NCBI GenBank assembly: GCA_903856555.1
Contig: CAIOCC010000046.1
Coordinates: 1-31,083 of the forward strand
Reading direction: 5' to 3'
Source: an uncultured Bacteroidota bacterium
GTDB lineage: Bacteria; Bacteroidota; Bacteroidia; UBA7662
Length of the DNA stretch: 31,083 bases
This document shows positions 14,436 to 22,124 of the stretch, piece by piece. Made by a program: the position numbers and the translations under genes. The notes under the pieces are model-generated. The model saw only the letters and a program-made list of their open reading frames with translations, was not told the origin of the DNA and did no database searches. How positions within the stretch are numbered: the stretch's first letter is position 1; every line of letters begins with the position of its first letter.

Positions 14436-16598
14436 GTGCCCCGCTATCTGTTAACCGCCGCTCTTCCCTACGCCAACGGGCCTGTTCATATCGGCCATCT
14501 GGCCGGATGTTACCTGCCTGCCGATGTTTACCACCGTTACCTGCGTGCCAAGGGGGAGGATGTCATCTTAATCTGCGGTACGGATGAACACGGGGTCGCC
14601 ATCACACTGCAGGCCCGCAAAGAAGGGGTACACCCCCGGGATTTGGTGGACCGGAACCATGTCCTTATTCGCGATGCGCTCAAGGGCATCGGGGTGGAAT
14701 TCACCCATTTTTCGAGGACATCGGGAGCCGCCCATCACCGGGAGGCCACGGCTTTTTTTGAGGTCTTGCATCGTGGCGGGTTTTTGCGGGAGGAGGTCAC
14801 CCGACAATTTTACGATAACGCTGCCCAGCAATTTTTGGCCGATCGCTACATTGTTGGTACCTGCCCCCATTGTGCATTTGACGGGGCGTACGGGGATCAA
14901 TGCGAGAAATGCGGGACTTCCCTCAGTCCGGATGAATTGTTGCAACCACGTTCGGTTCTTAGCGGAACGGAACCGGTCATCCGCGAAACCAACAATTGGT
15001 TTCTTCCCATGGATGAATTGTTACAACACCCCACCTTTGTTGAATACACCCAACGAATTCAGGGTTGGAAATCCAATGTTCGTGGTCAATTTATGTCCTG
15101 GGTTCAGCAGGGGCTGCAGCCCCGAAGCATGACCAGGGATTTGGACTGGGGCGTGCCTGTTCCTTTGCAAGGTGCTGAGGGAAAGGTTCTTTATGTATGG
15201 TTTGATGCCCCTATTGGGTATATTTCAGCGACTCGTGAATATTTTGAATCCCAAGGCGAACCGGATCGTTGGGAAGATTATTGGAAAAAACCGGATACCC
15301 GATTGATTCATTTTATTGGAAAAGATAACATTGTATTCCACACCTTAATTTTCCCAATGATGCTGGCGGCTCACGGTTCCTATGTGCTGCCATGGCAGGT
15401 TCCGGCGAATGAGTTTCTCAACCTCGAAGGCCGCAAGATTTCAACATCCCGTGGATGGGCGGTTTGGCTGCACGAGTACCTCCAAGAAATGAGTGGACGT
15501 GAAGATGAATTGCGTTACACCCTTTTGGCGAATTTGCCGGAAACCAAAGACGCCGATTTTTCTTGGCAGGATTTTCAACTCCGAGTCAATTCGGAATTGG
15601 TCGCGATCCTTGGGAATTTTGTTAATCGGGTGGTGGTTTTAACCCACAAATTGAATGAAGGTCGCTGCGGACCCTTGGTGGCCATTGAGGCCCCCACGAT
15701 CGGGTCGGCCGAACAAATCCTCCACGATGCTTTGGCCCTGACTCGGTCCGAAATTCTGGAAGCCATGGAGCAGTTCCGATTGCGGGAGGCCCTGGCCGGC
15801 GTGATCCACCTATCGCGCTTGGGGAATCGTTACCTGGCAGAAACAGAGCCTTGGAAATTACTCAAAACGGATCCCGAGGCGGCGTTGGGCGTTCTGCGTA
15901 CCGGCGCCGAAGTGGCAGCCGAATTGTGCATTGCCTTGGAGCCCTTCTTGCCGCATGCAGCCAAACGACTTTCGGCCCAGCTCAATTGGCTTCCTTCGGA
16001 GGATCAACGGCTGGCCTGGTGGCAAGGGCTCGCCAAGGGTGTTTACCTGCAAACGGGCCATCCATTGGCTCCCCCCACTCTTTTATTTACACCCATCGAA
16101 GACGCAACGATTCAAGAGCGTCTTGCCAAACTTCAAGCCATGGAATCCAATTCGACTGAATCGCCGGCCTCATCGCCGGCCTCATCCCAGCCAGGTTCAT
16201 CGCCCCAGCCAGGTTCATCGTCCCCAGCCACGTCCGAATCGGGGAAGGTCCAACCTACCCAGGAACCATCGATGGTTGCCTTTGAGGATTTTGCGGCCAT
16301 GGATTTGCGCTTGGTTGAGATTCTCGATGCCAAGCCCGTGGCCGGTGCCGATAAGTTATTGGAGATACGCGTTGATTTGGGCAGTGAACAGAGGACCGTG
16401 GTTTCCGGCATCGCTCAACACTTTGCCCCCGATGAGCTCAAGGGCTGTCAGGTTCTCATGCTGACCAACCTTGCACCCCGCAAAATCCGCGGTGTCGAGT
16501 CCAGGGGCATGCTTTTGTTAGCCCAAAACAGCGATGGCAAATTGATTTTGGTCGGTCCTCAGGGCGCTGGGTCGGCTCCTGGCGATCAGGTTCGGTAA
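14436..16598 (+). CDS. metG: Methionyl-tRNA synthetase with C-terminal tRNA-binding domain
   Basis: The enzyme joins methionine to tRNA-Met using ATP in the cytoplasm. The 720-residue product shows the class I signatures HIGH (18-21) and KISTS (334-338, the KMSKS motif), and a zinc knuckle CPHC...CEKC in the connective insert. After the anticodon-binding helices comes a linker rich in S, P and Q (about 565-605) that carries tandem DNA repeats, then an EMAPII/Arc1-like tRNA-binding domain (about 610-720, starting FEDFAAMDLRLVEI and ending near SRGMLLLAQN). GTG at 14436 is the start because YLLTAALPYANGPVHIGH must begin here and no ATG precedes it in frame. It is transcribed divergently from icmF. 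Confidence 0.97.
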   Translation: MPRYLLTAALPYANGPVHIGHLAGCYLPADVYHRYLRAKGEDVILICGTDEHGVAITLQARKEGVHPRDLVDRNHVLIRDALKGIGVEFTHFSRTSGAAHHREATAFFEVLHRGGFLREEVTRQFYDNAAQQFLADRYIVGTCPHCAFDGAYGDQCEKCGTSLSPDELLQPRSVLSGTEPVIRETNNWFLPMDELLQHPTFVEYTQRIQGWKSNVRGQFMSWVQQGLQPRSMTRDLDWGVPVPLQGAEGKVLYVWFDAPIGYISATREYFESQGEPDRWEDYWKKPDTRLIHFIGKDNIVFHTLIFPMMLAAHGSYVLPWQVPANEFLNLEGRKISTSRGWAVWLHEYLQEMSGREDELRYTLLANLPETKDADFSWQDFQLRVNSELVAILGNFVNRVVVLTHKLNEGRCGPLVAIEAPTIGSAEQILHDALALTRSEILEAMEQFRLREALAGVIHLSRLGNRYLAETEPWKLLKTDPEAALGVLRTGAEVAAELCIALEPFLPHAAKRLSAQLNWLPSEDQRLAWWQGLAKGVYLQTGHPLAPPTLLFTPIEDATIQERLAKLQAMESNSTESPASSPASSQPGSSPQPGSSSPATSESGKVQPTQEPSMVAFEDFAAMDLRLVEILDAKPVAGADKLLEIRVDLGSEQRTVVSGIAQHFAPDELKGCQVLMLTNLAPRKIRGVESRGMLLLAQNSDGKLILVGPQGAGSAPGDQVR
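16161..16218 (+). repeat. Tandem repeats encoding the metG linker
   Basis: TCGCCGGCCTCA occurs twice in a row (16161-16172, 16173-16184). CCAGCCAGGTTCAT then occurs twice with an 18-base period (16187-16200, 16205-16218). Both periods are multiples of three, so the frame is kept and the linker reads SPASSPASSQPGSSPQPGSS. This looks like recent in-frame duplication between two folded domains. Confidence 0.8.
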
Positions 16599-16619
16599 GC
16601 TTGGCTCAAGGGCCCGCTA

Positions 16620-17420
16620 TTAATCTTTGTTTTGGAGGTGCTGATGCCGGAATTCGGTGGGTGTTTGACCGGTGTGGGTCAAAAAAAGAGACGAAAAGTA
16701 CGAGGGCGATGAAAATCCGGCTTCTTTGGCAACGCGGGACATGAGACAGCGACGGTTTTCGGGCCAATTGCGGAGAAGTTCCGAAGCTTTTTGGATACGT
16801 TGTTGGACAAGGTACGCCTTGGGGCCTTGCCCCAAATGCTGTTGACAAATTTGTTGCAAGCGTACATTGCTGACACCGCATAACCGTGCCAACTGAGGTA
16901 TGCTGCAGCGTGTATCCGCATGGTGTTCGTCAATGCTACGGCAAAATTGTTGGACGATTTGTTCTTCACTGAGCCTCGATGCCTGCACTCGATGTTGGCG
17001 CTTGATGGATTTGGTGGCCTGGGAGCATTGGCGCAGGGCCATTCGAATGGATTTGAGCAAATCGGCTTGATCCGAGGCATCTTGCCAAGTTTTATCCAAG
17101 GTTTTGGTGCGAAGGCGCATGGTCTTGGCCGCGCCTTTCCCCTGCCATTCCAGGACCAGGGTATGGCCTTGGCTCAGAGCATCCTGAAGACGATCGTGCA
17201 GGCTGGTGGTTTCCAAAAGGACGACAACGGGCAAGATAGAATTTTGAGGATGAGCGTCTGGGTTCAAAAGATGAGCGCAGTCCCGCGCCCCACCGTGTCG
17301 ATGTTGCCATAACCACTGCAACCAGGTGGGCAATGTCTTTGACGAGCCGTTGGATTCGATGGTGTTACGAGACTCAAGCTCGGCCAAGCGAGATGCTTCC
17401 AAGTACAGGATGTATTTCAT
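16620..17420 (-). CDS. AraC-family transcriptional regulator
   Basis: This is a 266-residue protein if it starts at ATG 17420 (MKYILYLEASRLAELE). The frame stays open to 17579, but the upstream part overlaps the preceding gene and reads like non-coding sequence. The C-terminal 95 residues form an AraC-type double helix-turn-helix: IPQLARLCGVSNVRLQQICQQHLGQ, then LMSRVAKEAGFSSPSYFSSLF and the tail HTGQTPTEFRHQ. The N-terminal 160 residues are not recognisable and are unlike the sensor of the other AraC protein in this window. It is convergent with metG. An inverted repeat lies 10 bases before its start and may be its own operator. Target and effector are unknown. Confidence 0.82.
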   Translation of the reverse strand: MKYILYLEASRLAELESRNTIESNGSSKTLPTWLQWLWQHRHGGARDCAHLLNPDAHPQNSILPVVVLLETTSLHDRLQDALSQGHTLVLEWQGKGAAKTMRLRTKTLDKTWQDASDQADLLKSIRMALRQCSQATKSIKRQHRVQASRLSEEQIVQQFCRSIDEHHADTRCSIPQLARLCGVSNVRLQQICQQHLGQGPKAYLVQQRIQKASELLRNWPENRRCLMSRVAKEAGFSSPSYFSSLFLTHTGQTPTEFRHQHLQNKD

Positions 17421-17430
17421 GGGGTCCGAC

Positions 17431-17456
17431 GTTACCCAAAATTTTGGCTGGGTAAC
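17431..17456. promoter_or_regulatory. Inverted repeat before AraC-type gene, candidate operator
   Basis: GTTACCCA (17431-17438) is mirrored by TGGGTAAC (17449-17456), an exact 8-base dyad; a second palindrome CCAAAATTTTGG (17436-17447) is nested inside. It lies 10 bases before the start codon of the minus-strand AraC gene. Autoregulation by the adjacent regulator is an inference. Confidence 0.5.
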
Positions 17457-17547
17457 AAAACAAAAGTGAGGAGGTTTCTTCCGCGGTCCTTCTCCAACAC
17501 CCCCTACAAAAACCCCTACAAATGAAGAGGTGCGCTCCCCAAAACCC

Positions 17548-18582
17548 CTAAAAAACCCTGTTTTGACCCACCTTGTCAAGACATAGGCTCAAAAGCGCTT
17601 CGGTATGGTCCGGCCAGGCCCTAGCGGCAGGGCTTTTGCCTTGGAGCCAGGTTCGTAAATCATCCACCATCGAGGAGGACAATCCGGGGGAGGTGGGTAT
17701 GCCCATTCGGCGCAGCGCTTCGGCGTTGCAGGCTTGTTCGTATTGCTGCTTCATGGGAATAACCCAAAGTTTTTTGCCCAAAAAGAGGGCCTCGGCCGGG
17801 GTCTCGAACCCTGCACCGCAGAGCACGGCTTCGGCATGTTCCAGGTGTTTGCAAAAGAGGGCATCGCCGGCCGGATGAATCATCACTTGGCCAAAACGAG
17901 CCGTGGCTTTTTGTCTTTTGCTAAAAACAACCCAAGAACGCGCAGGGTCCACTTTTTGCAGAAAGGCGACGAGTAGGTCGTCCTGGTAGGCGGGGAGATA
18001 GACCAAGACTTCCCCGGAATCGTGACTGGGGCGGAGCATTCGAATCCCAGGGCGGATCACCGGGGTATGGATAAAGTCGTCGTAGGCCTCAAAGTGCAAT
18101 CCAATCGCCGAAGGACAGGGGGCGTAGTGTTGGAACATCCATTCAGCCACGGGTTCATCCAGACTAAACCGGTTGCGGGCGGGCCTGGGGGCGTTTTTGG
18201 ACAAAAAGGAAGCTTGGTGACTCAATGAAACGATGCGATTAAAACCCTGCCTGCGCGCTGCCAGTGCCGAAACCGGCTCAAAATCGTTGATCACCAAGTC
18301 GTATTGGCGCAATGGCAGGGCCCGGCTATCCTGCAACAGTGCGAGGGGACGCTGAATGCGAAGGGTTTGGTACCAATCGATCCCCCCATTTTGGCCAAAA
18401 ACAAAGCCAGCGCCGTTAAAACGATAGAGAACCGGATGCGTAACCGATACTTGGACATCCCTACCAGAAACAAGCAAGTCGAGTTCGCCTCTTTTTTGCA
18501 ATGCTGGAATAAGGGCCCCTGCTCGGCTCAAGTGTCCGTTACCGGTGCCTTGGATGGCGTATAGTAGGCGGGTTCTGCTCAA
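17548..18582 (-). CDS. MJ1255-type glycosyltransferase
   Basis: The 344-residue product begins LLYAIQGTGNGHLSRAGALIPALQKRG, the N-terminal nucleotide-sugar transferase signature of the MJ1255/VC2487 family of GT-B glycosyltransferases related to MurG/GT28. The C-terminal half carries the donor-binding region AVLCGAGFETPAEALFLGKKLWVIPMKQQYEQ. It has no signal peptide and is expected at the cytoplasmic membrane face. The start is TTG at 18582, whose TTGA overlaps the TGA stop of the LpxH-like gene, a clear coupling. Acceptor and sugar are unknown. With an LpxH-like phosphoesterase and a PlsC-like acyltransferase next door, a role in making a glycolipid or envelope polysaccharide is a reasonable guess. 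Confidence 0.82.
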   Translation of the reverse strand: MSRTRLLYAIQGTGNGHLSRAGALIPALQKRGELDLLVSGRDVQVSVTHPVLYRFNGAGFVFGQNGGIDWYQTLRIQRPLALLQDSRALPLRQYDLVINDFEPVSALAARRQGFNRIVSLSHQASFLSKNAPRPARNRFSLDEPVAEWMFQHYAPCPSAIGLHFEAYDDFIHTPVIRPGIRMLRPSHDSGEVLVYLPAYQDDLLVAFLQKVDPARSWVVFSKRQKATARFGQVMIHPAGDALFCKHLEHAEAVLCGAGFETPAEALFLGKKLWVIPMKQQYEQACNAEALRRMGIPTSPGLSSSMVDDLRTWLQGKSPAARAWPDHTEALLSLCLDKVGQNRVF

Positions 18583-19487
18583 GGGGTGCCCAGGCTAGTG
18601 GAGGCCGAAACCGTGGCCAGGGAAAAAATTTCCTCGAGGAAGGGGTGGGGTACGGCGTTGGGAATGGTCGTCATCGGTGGGTCATCGGATGCGAATGGAG
18701 CGTTCTGTCGGATTTCATCAGGACGGGCCGCGTAACGGTGCAATGTCCATTGCCCCAAGTGGTATTCCAAGGCGGTCAGGTTTTCGATCCAATCCCCGGA
18801 ATTCAGGTAGGTGACGGTTCGAGCTTCTTGGCCCGGAGGCGGGGTCGATGAGGAGGTCATGGTTTTGATGACGGGTTGATGAATATGCCCGCAGATGACG
18901 TAGTCATAGCCTCTTTCGATGGCCAGATCGGCCGCAATTTGTTCAAAATCCGAGATGAAGCTGACCGCGGTTTTAACCCCGTCTTTGATTCGTTTGGATA
19001 AGCTTATTTTGTCCCGACCGAGTTTTTCAAGCACATGGTTTACAAAGCGATTGAGGACAATCAAGAGGTCGTAACCGTGTCCGCCCAAGCGGGCCAACCA
19101 CTTGGAATACTGCATGCTAACATCAAAAACATCTCCATGAAAAAACCAAGCCTTGCGTCCGTCGATTTCTAAAACTAACTTGTCACGCAGGTAGAGATTA
19201 CCCATTCGGTAGTCGCTGAATTTGCGAAGCATTTCATCGTGATTTCCGGTGAGGTAATAGACCGGAACGCCTTGCTCTGCAAATTTTAACAATTTTCGAA
19301 TCACCTGCATATGGGAGGCGGGCCAATAGCGCTTTTTGAATTGCCAAATGTCCACGATATCCCCGTTCAATACCAGGGTGCCCGGCTGGACTTGGTCTAG
19401 GTAGCGAAGGAGTTCCCTCCCGTGGCAACCGTAGGTTCCCAGGTGCAAATCCGACAAAACCAGCAAGTCAATCCTACGCTTTTCCAT
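18579..19487 (-). CDS. UDP-2,3-diacylglucosamine diphosphatase-like metallophosphoesterase (LpxH-like)
   Basis: This 302-residue calcineurin-type phosphoesterase has all metal-binding blocks: DLH (13-15), GDIVD (42-46), GNHDE (81-85), HGD (117-119) and GHIH (200-203). In Bacteroidota this group is annotated as UDP-2,3-diacylglucosamine diphosphatase, the lipid A step that yields lipid X, though it is longer than E. coli LpxH (about 240 residues). The extra length is a helical insert (about 125-190) and a C-terminal tail of about 45 residues. ATG 19487 is chosen; an in-frame upstream start at 19511 adds only eight residues. The next gene starts inside its stop codon. Its true substrate could also be another lipid-linked diphosphate. 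Confidence 0.82.
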   Translation of the reverse strand: MEKRRIDLLVLSDLHLGTYGCHGRELLRYLDQVQPGTLVLNGDIVDIWQFKKRYWPASHMQVIRKLLKFAEQGVPVYYLTGNHDEMLRKFSDYRMGNLYLRDKLVLEIDGRKAWFFHGDVFDVSMQYSKWLARLGGHGYDLLIVLNRFVNHVLEKLGRDKISLSKRIKDGVKTAVSFISDFEQIAADLAIERGYDYVICGHIHQPVIKTMTSSSTPPPGQEARTVTYLNSGDWIENLTALEYHLGQWTLHRYAARPDEIRQNAPFASDDPPMTTIPNAVPHPFLEEIFSLATVSASTSLGTP

Positions 19488-19572
19488 CGTGTCTAGAACC
19501 TTCAATGACACGAATTTCGCTTTTCAATGTAAATACAACGTGAATTCTGGTCCTTGGCCGGACTTTGTATGC

Positions 19573-19579
19573 TATTTTG
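19573..19579 (+). promoter_or_regulatory. Possible -7 element of the acyltransferase gene
   Basis: TATTTTG resembles TAnnTTTG with one spacer base missing and lies 30 bases before ATG 19610. The only other content seen in the 122-base divergent gap is an eight-codon ATG frame at 19600 that overlaps the real start and is probably chance. Confidence 0.3.
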
Positions 19580-19609
19580 GACGTGTGAACAAGGTAAAAA
19601 TGGTCGTTT

Positions 19610-20368
19610 ATGAAGCTTTTTGACCCGTTTGGGAACCCCCTGCTTATCAAGCGGGTGATGTTTGGGGTCTTCGGCTCTTTTTTCTACATTGGTTTGTGCG
19701 TTATCAACCGCCTTCGCATTGAGGGTAGCGACAAGATCCGCAAGCTACCAGCGCAGAATGTCCTTTTTGTTTCCAACCATCAGACCTATTACCGGGATGT
19801 GATGGCCATTTTTCATTCGATTTGTGCCGCGAAGTGGGGTTACGGCCGGCGTTTGTGGGCTCCCTTCTATTTGTTGTGGACTCCGGCCCGCCTGTACTAT
19901 GTCGCCGCGACCGAGACCATGAAAAAAAGCGGGATTTTGCCCTGGCTTTTCAGCCTCGCAGGGGCCGTTACGGTCAAAAGATCCTGGAGAGAAGGTGGTC
20001 AGGAAGTTCAGCGTCAGGTGGATGTCTCTGAAGTGGACAAGATTTACAAGGCCCTGGATTTTGGGTGGGTTCTCACCTTTCCTCAAGGAACCACCAAGCC
20101 TTATGCCGAAGGCCGTAAGGGGGTTGCTCAAATCATCAAGGACCAACAACCCATTGTGATTCCGGTGGTGATTAACGGATTTCGCCGTGCTTTCAACAAA
20201 AAAGGCCTTTTACTCAAAAAAAGAAACGTAGACCTGACAGTGACTTTCAAAGATCCCTTGGAGTTAGACTACACAGCGAGCAAGGATCAGATTATTGCTC
20301 AAATCATGGACGCCATTGAGCAGAGCGATCGGTACCGCTTCCCCCATTATAGTCCTTCCCTAAAGTAA
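19610..20368 (+). CDS. PlsC-like lysophospholipid acyltransferase
   Basis: This 252-residue protein has a hydrophobic N-terminal segment (RVMFGVFGSFFYIGLCVIN), then the acyltransferase core. Block I reads SNHQTYYRD, with His57 and Asp63; there are five residues between them instead of the four of the usual NHX4D motif. The later substrate-binding block is FPQGTTKP (157-164) where most family members have FPEGTR. TVKRSW (121-126) matches the intermediate block. The family moves an acyl chain to lysophosphatidic acid or a similar acceptor at the inner membrane. The altered motifs suggest a Bacteroidota subgroup whose acceptor may differ, for example an aminolipid. It diverges from the LpxH-like gene, and its 3' end overlaps the convergent AlbA-domain gene by 65 bases. 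Confidence 0.82.
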   Translation: MKLFDPFGNPLLIKRVMFGVFGSFFYIGLCVINRLRIEGSDKIRKLPAQNVLFVSNHQTYYRDVMAIFHSICAAKWGYGRRLWAPFYLLWTPARLYYVAATETMKKSGILPWLFSLAGAVTVKRSWREGGQEVQRQVDVSEVDKIYKALDFGWVLTFPQGTTKPYAEGRKGVAQIIKDQQPIVIPVVINGFRRAFNKKGLLLKKRNVDLTVTFKDPLELDYTASKDQIIAQIMDAIEQSDRYRFPHYSPSLK

Positions 20369-21044
20369 AGAATTCTTCTTTTTCGTGGGTGTGCAAGGTG
20401 ATTAAGCCCGCGCGGGTCAATTGAAGGAGCATACGATGGGCTCGGCCCGTCGACAAATTGAACATTTTGCGGCATTCCTGAACGCGAATGCGGGCGTGGT
20501 TGCGCAGGTATTCCAAGAGGGCTTGTTCTCGGCTACCAAACTCCAAGAGAGGTTCGTCGTGATCCGCTTCTTGGTTTTGTAACATCTTGATGCTCATGGG
20601 TGATGCCAATAGACATTGGTCTCCGTTGCGGAGGTAAACCTCCCATTCCCTGCCTTCGCCCAAATTACGTACAGGCTTATCCTTGGCTTCTGCAATTCGA
20701 ACCACCAAAATCTCTTTGAGACCGACACGAACGGTCGTAAAGTGGAGCTGAACCTCCGGCTGGCAAAAATGCTTGGCGGCCCCCAGCAGCATCTCGGTTT
20801 CGTCGGCAGGACGAATGTTACGAAGACTGCGATTATCGCGAACGCCCACCAGCAGGCGACCTCCTTCGGCATTGGCAAAGGCAGCCAGAGTCCTCGCAAT
20901 TTTGCGAGATGAGGTGATGGTTTCCTTGAAATCCTGCCGACGGTTTTCGCCCTCTTCGATCCAACGGTACAGCTGCACCGCGGTGATTTCACTTTCCTGC
21001 TCCCAGGGGTTAGGGGTCGTTGGGTGGCCGGGCAGGGATTTCAT
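20304..21044 (-). CDS. AlbA_2 (Schlafen-type) domain protein with C-terminal winged helix
   Basis: The 246-residue product carries an N-terminal AlbA_2/Schlafen-like putative nucleotide-binding domain (about 22-130): QDFKETITSSRKIARTLAAFANAEGGRLLVGVRDN is characteristic, followed by LKEILVVRIAEAKDKPV and a typical YLRNGDQ end. Residues about 165-225 look like a winged helix-turn-helix (QALLEYLRNHARIRVQECRKMFNLSTGRAHRMLLQLTRAGLI). Proteins of this type are annotated as ATP-binding or transcriptional regulators, and their biochemistry is poorly known. It lies 68 bases downstream of an alkyltransferase-like gene on the same strand and may be cotranscribed. The start is ATG 21044. Confidence 0.8.
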   Translation of the reverse strand: MKSLPGHPTTPNPWEQESEITAVQLYRWIEEGENRRQDFKETITSSRKIARTLAAFANAEGGRLLVGVRDNRSLRNIRPADETEMLLGAAKHFCQPEVQLHFTTVRVGLKEILVVRIAEAKDKPVRNLGEGREWEVYLRNGDQCLLASPMSIKMLQNQEADHDEPLLEFGSREQALLEYLRNHARIRVQECRKMFNLSTGRAHRMLLQLTRAGLITLHTHEKEEFFTLGKDYNGGSGTDRSAQWRP

Positions 21045-21112
21045 TCGTTAGGTGGGAAAGGGTCGTCGGACAGCTCGAAGGTTGGTGGGTTCAAAGGAAG
21101 CGAGGCCCGGAA

Positions 21113-21439
21113 TTACAGGAGGGATTCGGGGTTCCAAAACAAACGCTCAAAATCGCAGATCCGGTCTTCGGTGACTTGAATATTTTCGGCGGCCAGCAGA
21201 GCGACCATGGGTTGATGAGGATCAAAGTGATGTTTTCCGCTGAGAAGGCCGATTCGGTTGACCACTCGATGGGCGGGTACCATAGGCTGGATGCCGTGGC
21301 AGGCATTGAGGGCGTAACCCACGGCGCGCGCACTGCGCCCACTACCCAAGAAGCGCGCAATAGCCCCGTAGGTGGTGACGCGTCCGGGCGGTATCAGCCG
21401 GACGACCTCGTAAACGCGTTCAAAAAAATCGGGTTCCAT
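21113..21439 (-). CDS. Alkyltransferase-like protein (ATL), MGMT-family DNA-binding domain
   Basis: This 108-residue protein is only the DNA-binding domain of the O6-methylguanine methyltransferase family. Recognisable blocks are VYEVVRLIPPGRVTTYGAIA, the helix GSGRSARAVGYAL with the arginine that replaces the flipped base, and the active-site loop VPAHRVVNRIG. In true methyltransferases the loop is PCHRV; here Ala56 replaces the acceptor cysteine. Such ATL proteins cannot remove the alkyl group but bind O6-alkylguanine tightly and hand it to nucleotide excision repair. It is encoded ahead of the AlbA_2 gene and divergent from the 212-residue orphan. Confidence 0.92.
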   Translation of the reverse strand: MEPDFFERVYEVVRLIPPGRVTTYGAIARFLGSGRSARAVGYALNACHGIQPMVPAHRVVNRIGLLSGKHHFDPHQPMVALLAAENIQVTEDRICDFERLFWNPESLL

Positions 21440-21485
21440 CTTGTTGGATATGCAAAGTTCAAGGGTCGAGCTTTATGTTTAACCC

Positions 21486-22124
21486 ATGTCCTGGATTTTG
21501 GGAAATACAGACCGCCTGATGGATGCTCGCTTTGCGGCGGCAGCAGGTGCGGAGCGCCTGGTCCTGAGTTTGGATGCCGATGCAGGGGCCTGGAACGAAA
21601 TCAGTGGCTGGGTCGCCGGACCGGATTTGTGGTTGATGGCCACGCCCGCTTTGGCAGAGCCTGGGCCTGGATGGACCGAGCGATTTTTGGAATGCAAGGG
21701 ATTGTACTGCAGGGATTCAGCCGTTTGGGAAGGGATGGAAAGCCTGGGCGATGCCTACGCGATAGAGATGCCAGGTTGGGCGCTGGAGTTGAGCCCCGAT
21801 GTCTTGGGACGCTTGCGGAACAAGGGTGGTTGGGGCTCCCGCATGCCGGATTGGTTGGTCGTGGACCCTTGGGCACTGGATGCAGTCGATGGGGCTTTCG
21901 TTGGCGGGGTTTCGGGCCCGAATCTGCGCTGGTTTGCGCTGGTTTCAATCAAGCCGGGAGCCGATGCAGGGGATGCCGAGCGGTTGGCGCAGCGTTTGAA
22001 GGATTTGGCCCAAGAAATAGGAAGCGCCTGTGCTGGATTGTATTTCGAGGCGAAGCCTGGTCAGGATTCGGAATATGTTACGATTGAAGACTGGTTGGAC
22101 GCGATGGAGGGACGTTTCGCCTAA
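21486..22124 (+). CDS. Hypothetical protein, possibly TrpF-like TIM barrel
   Basis: The 212-residue frame fills the gap between two oppositely directed genes exactly, with little overlap (4 bases with trmB at the stop codons). The N-terminus NTDRLMDARFAAAAGAERLVLSLD followed by NEISGWVAGPDLWLMAT recalls phosphoribosylanthranilate isomerase (TrpF)-like proteins of Bacteroidota, in which TDARYxAAxGxDxLxF opens the first barrel strand and helix. The rest (WLVVDPWALDAVDG, FALVSIKPG, GLYFEAKPGQDSEY) shows strand-like stretches at barrel-like spacing. The catalytic Cys and Asp of true TrpF are not evident, so isomerase activity is unlikely. An overlapping longer frame on the same strand is judged a shadow. 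No function is assigned. Confidence 0.6.
   Translation: MSWILGNTDRLMDARFAAAAGAERLVLSLDADAGAWNEISGWVAGPDLWLMATPALAEPGPGWTERFLECKGLYCRDSAVWEGMESLGDAYAIEMPGWALELSPDVLGRLRNKGGWGSRMPDWLVVDPWALDAVDGAFVGGVSGPNLRWFALVSIKPGADAGDAERLAQRLKDLAQEIGSACAGLYFEAKPGQDSEYVTIEDWLDAMEGRFA

Noticed and set aside
16161..16240. Short repeats as a CRISPR array
   Set aside because: The units are 12-18 bases, directly adjacent, and keep the metG reading frame.
17501..17560. G-rich minus-strand tract as a G-quadruplex
   Set aside because: There are several G runs, but loops are long and uneven, and the tract partly overlaps the 3' end of a coding gene; support is too weak.
21020..22087. A 355-codon frame overlapping the alkyltransferase-like gene and the orphan gene
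   Set aside because: It is antisense to a clear ATL gene and in a different frame from the 21486 gene; its composition is G/R/W-rich with no recognisable motif.
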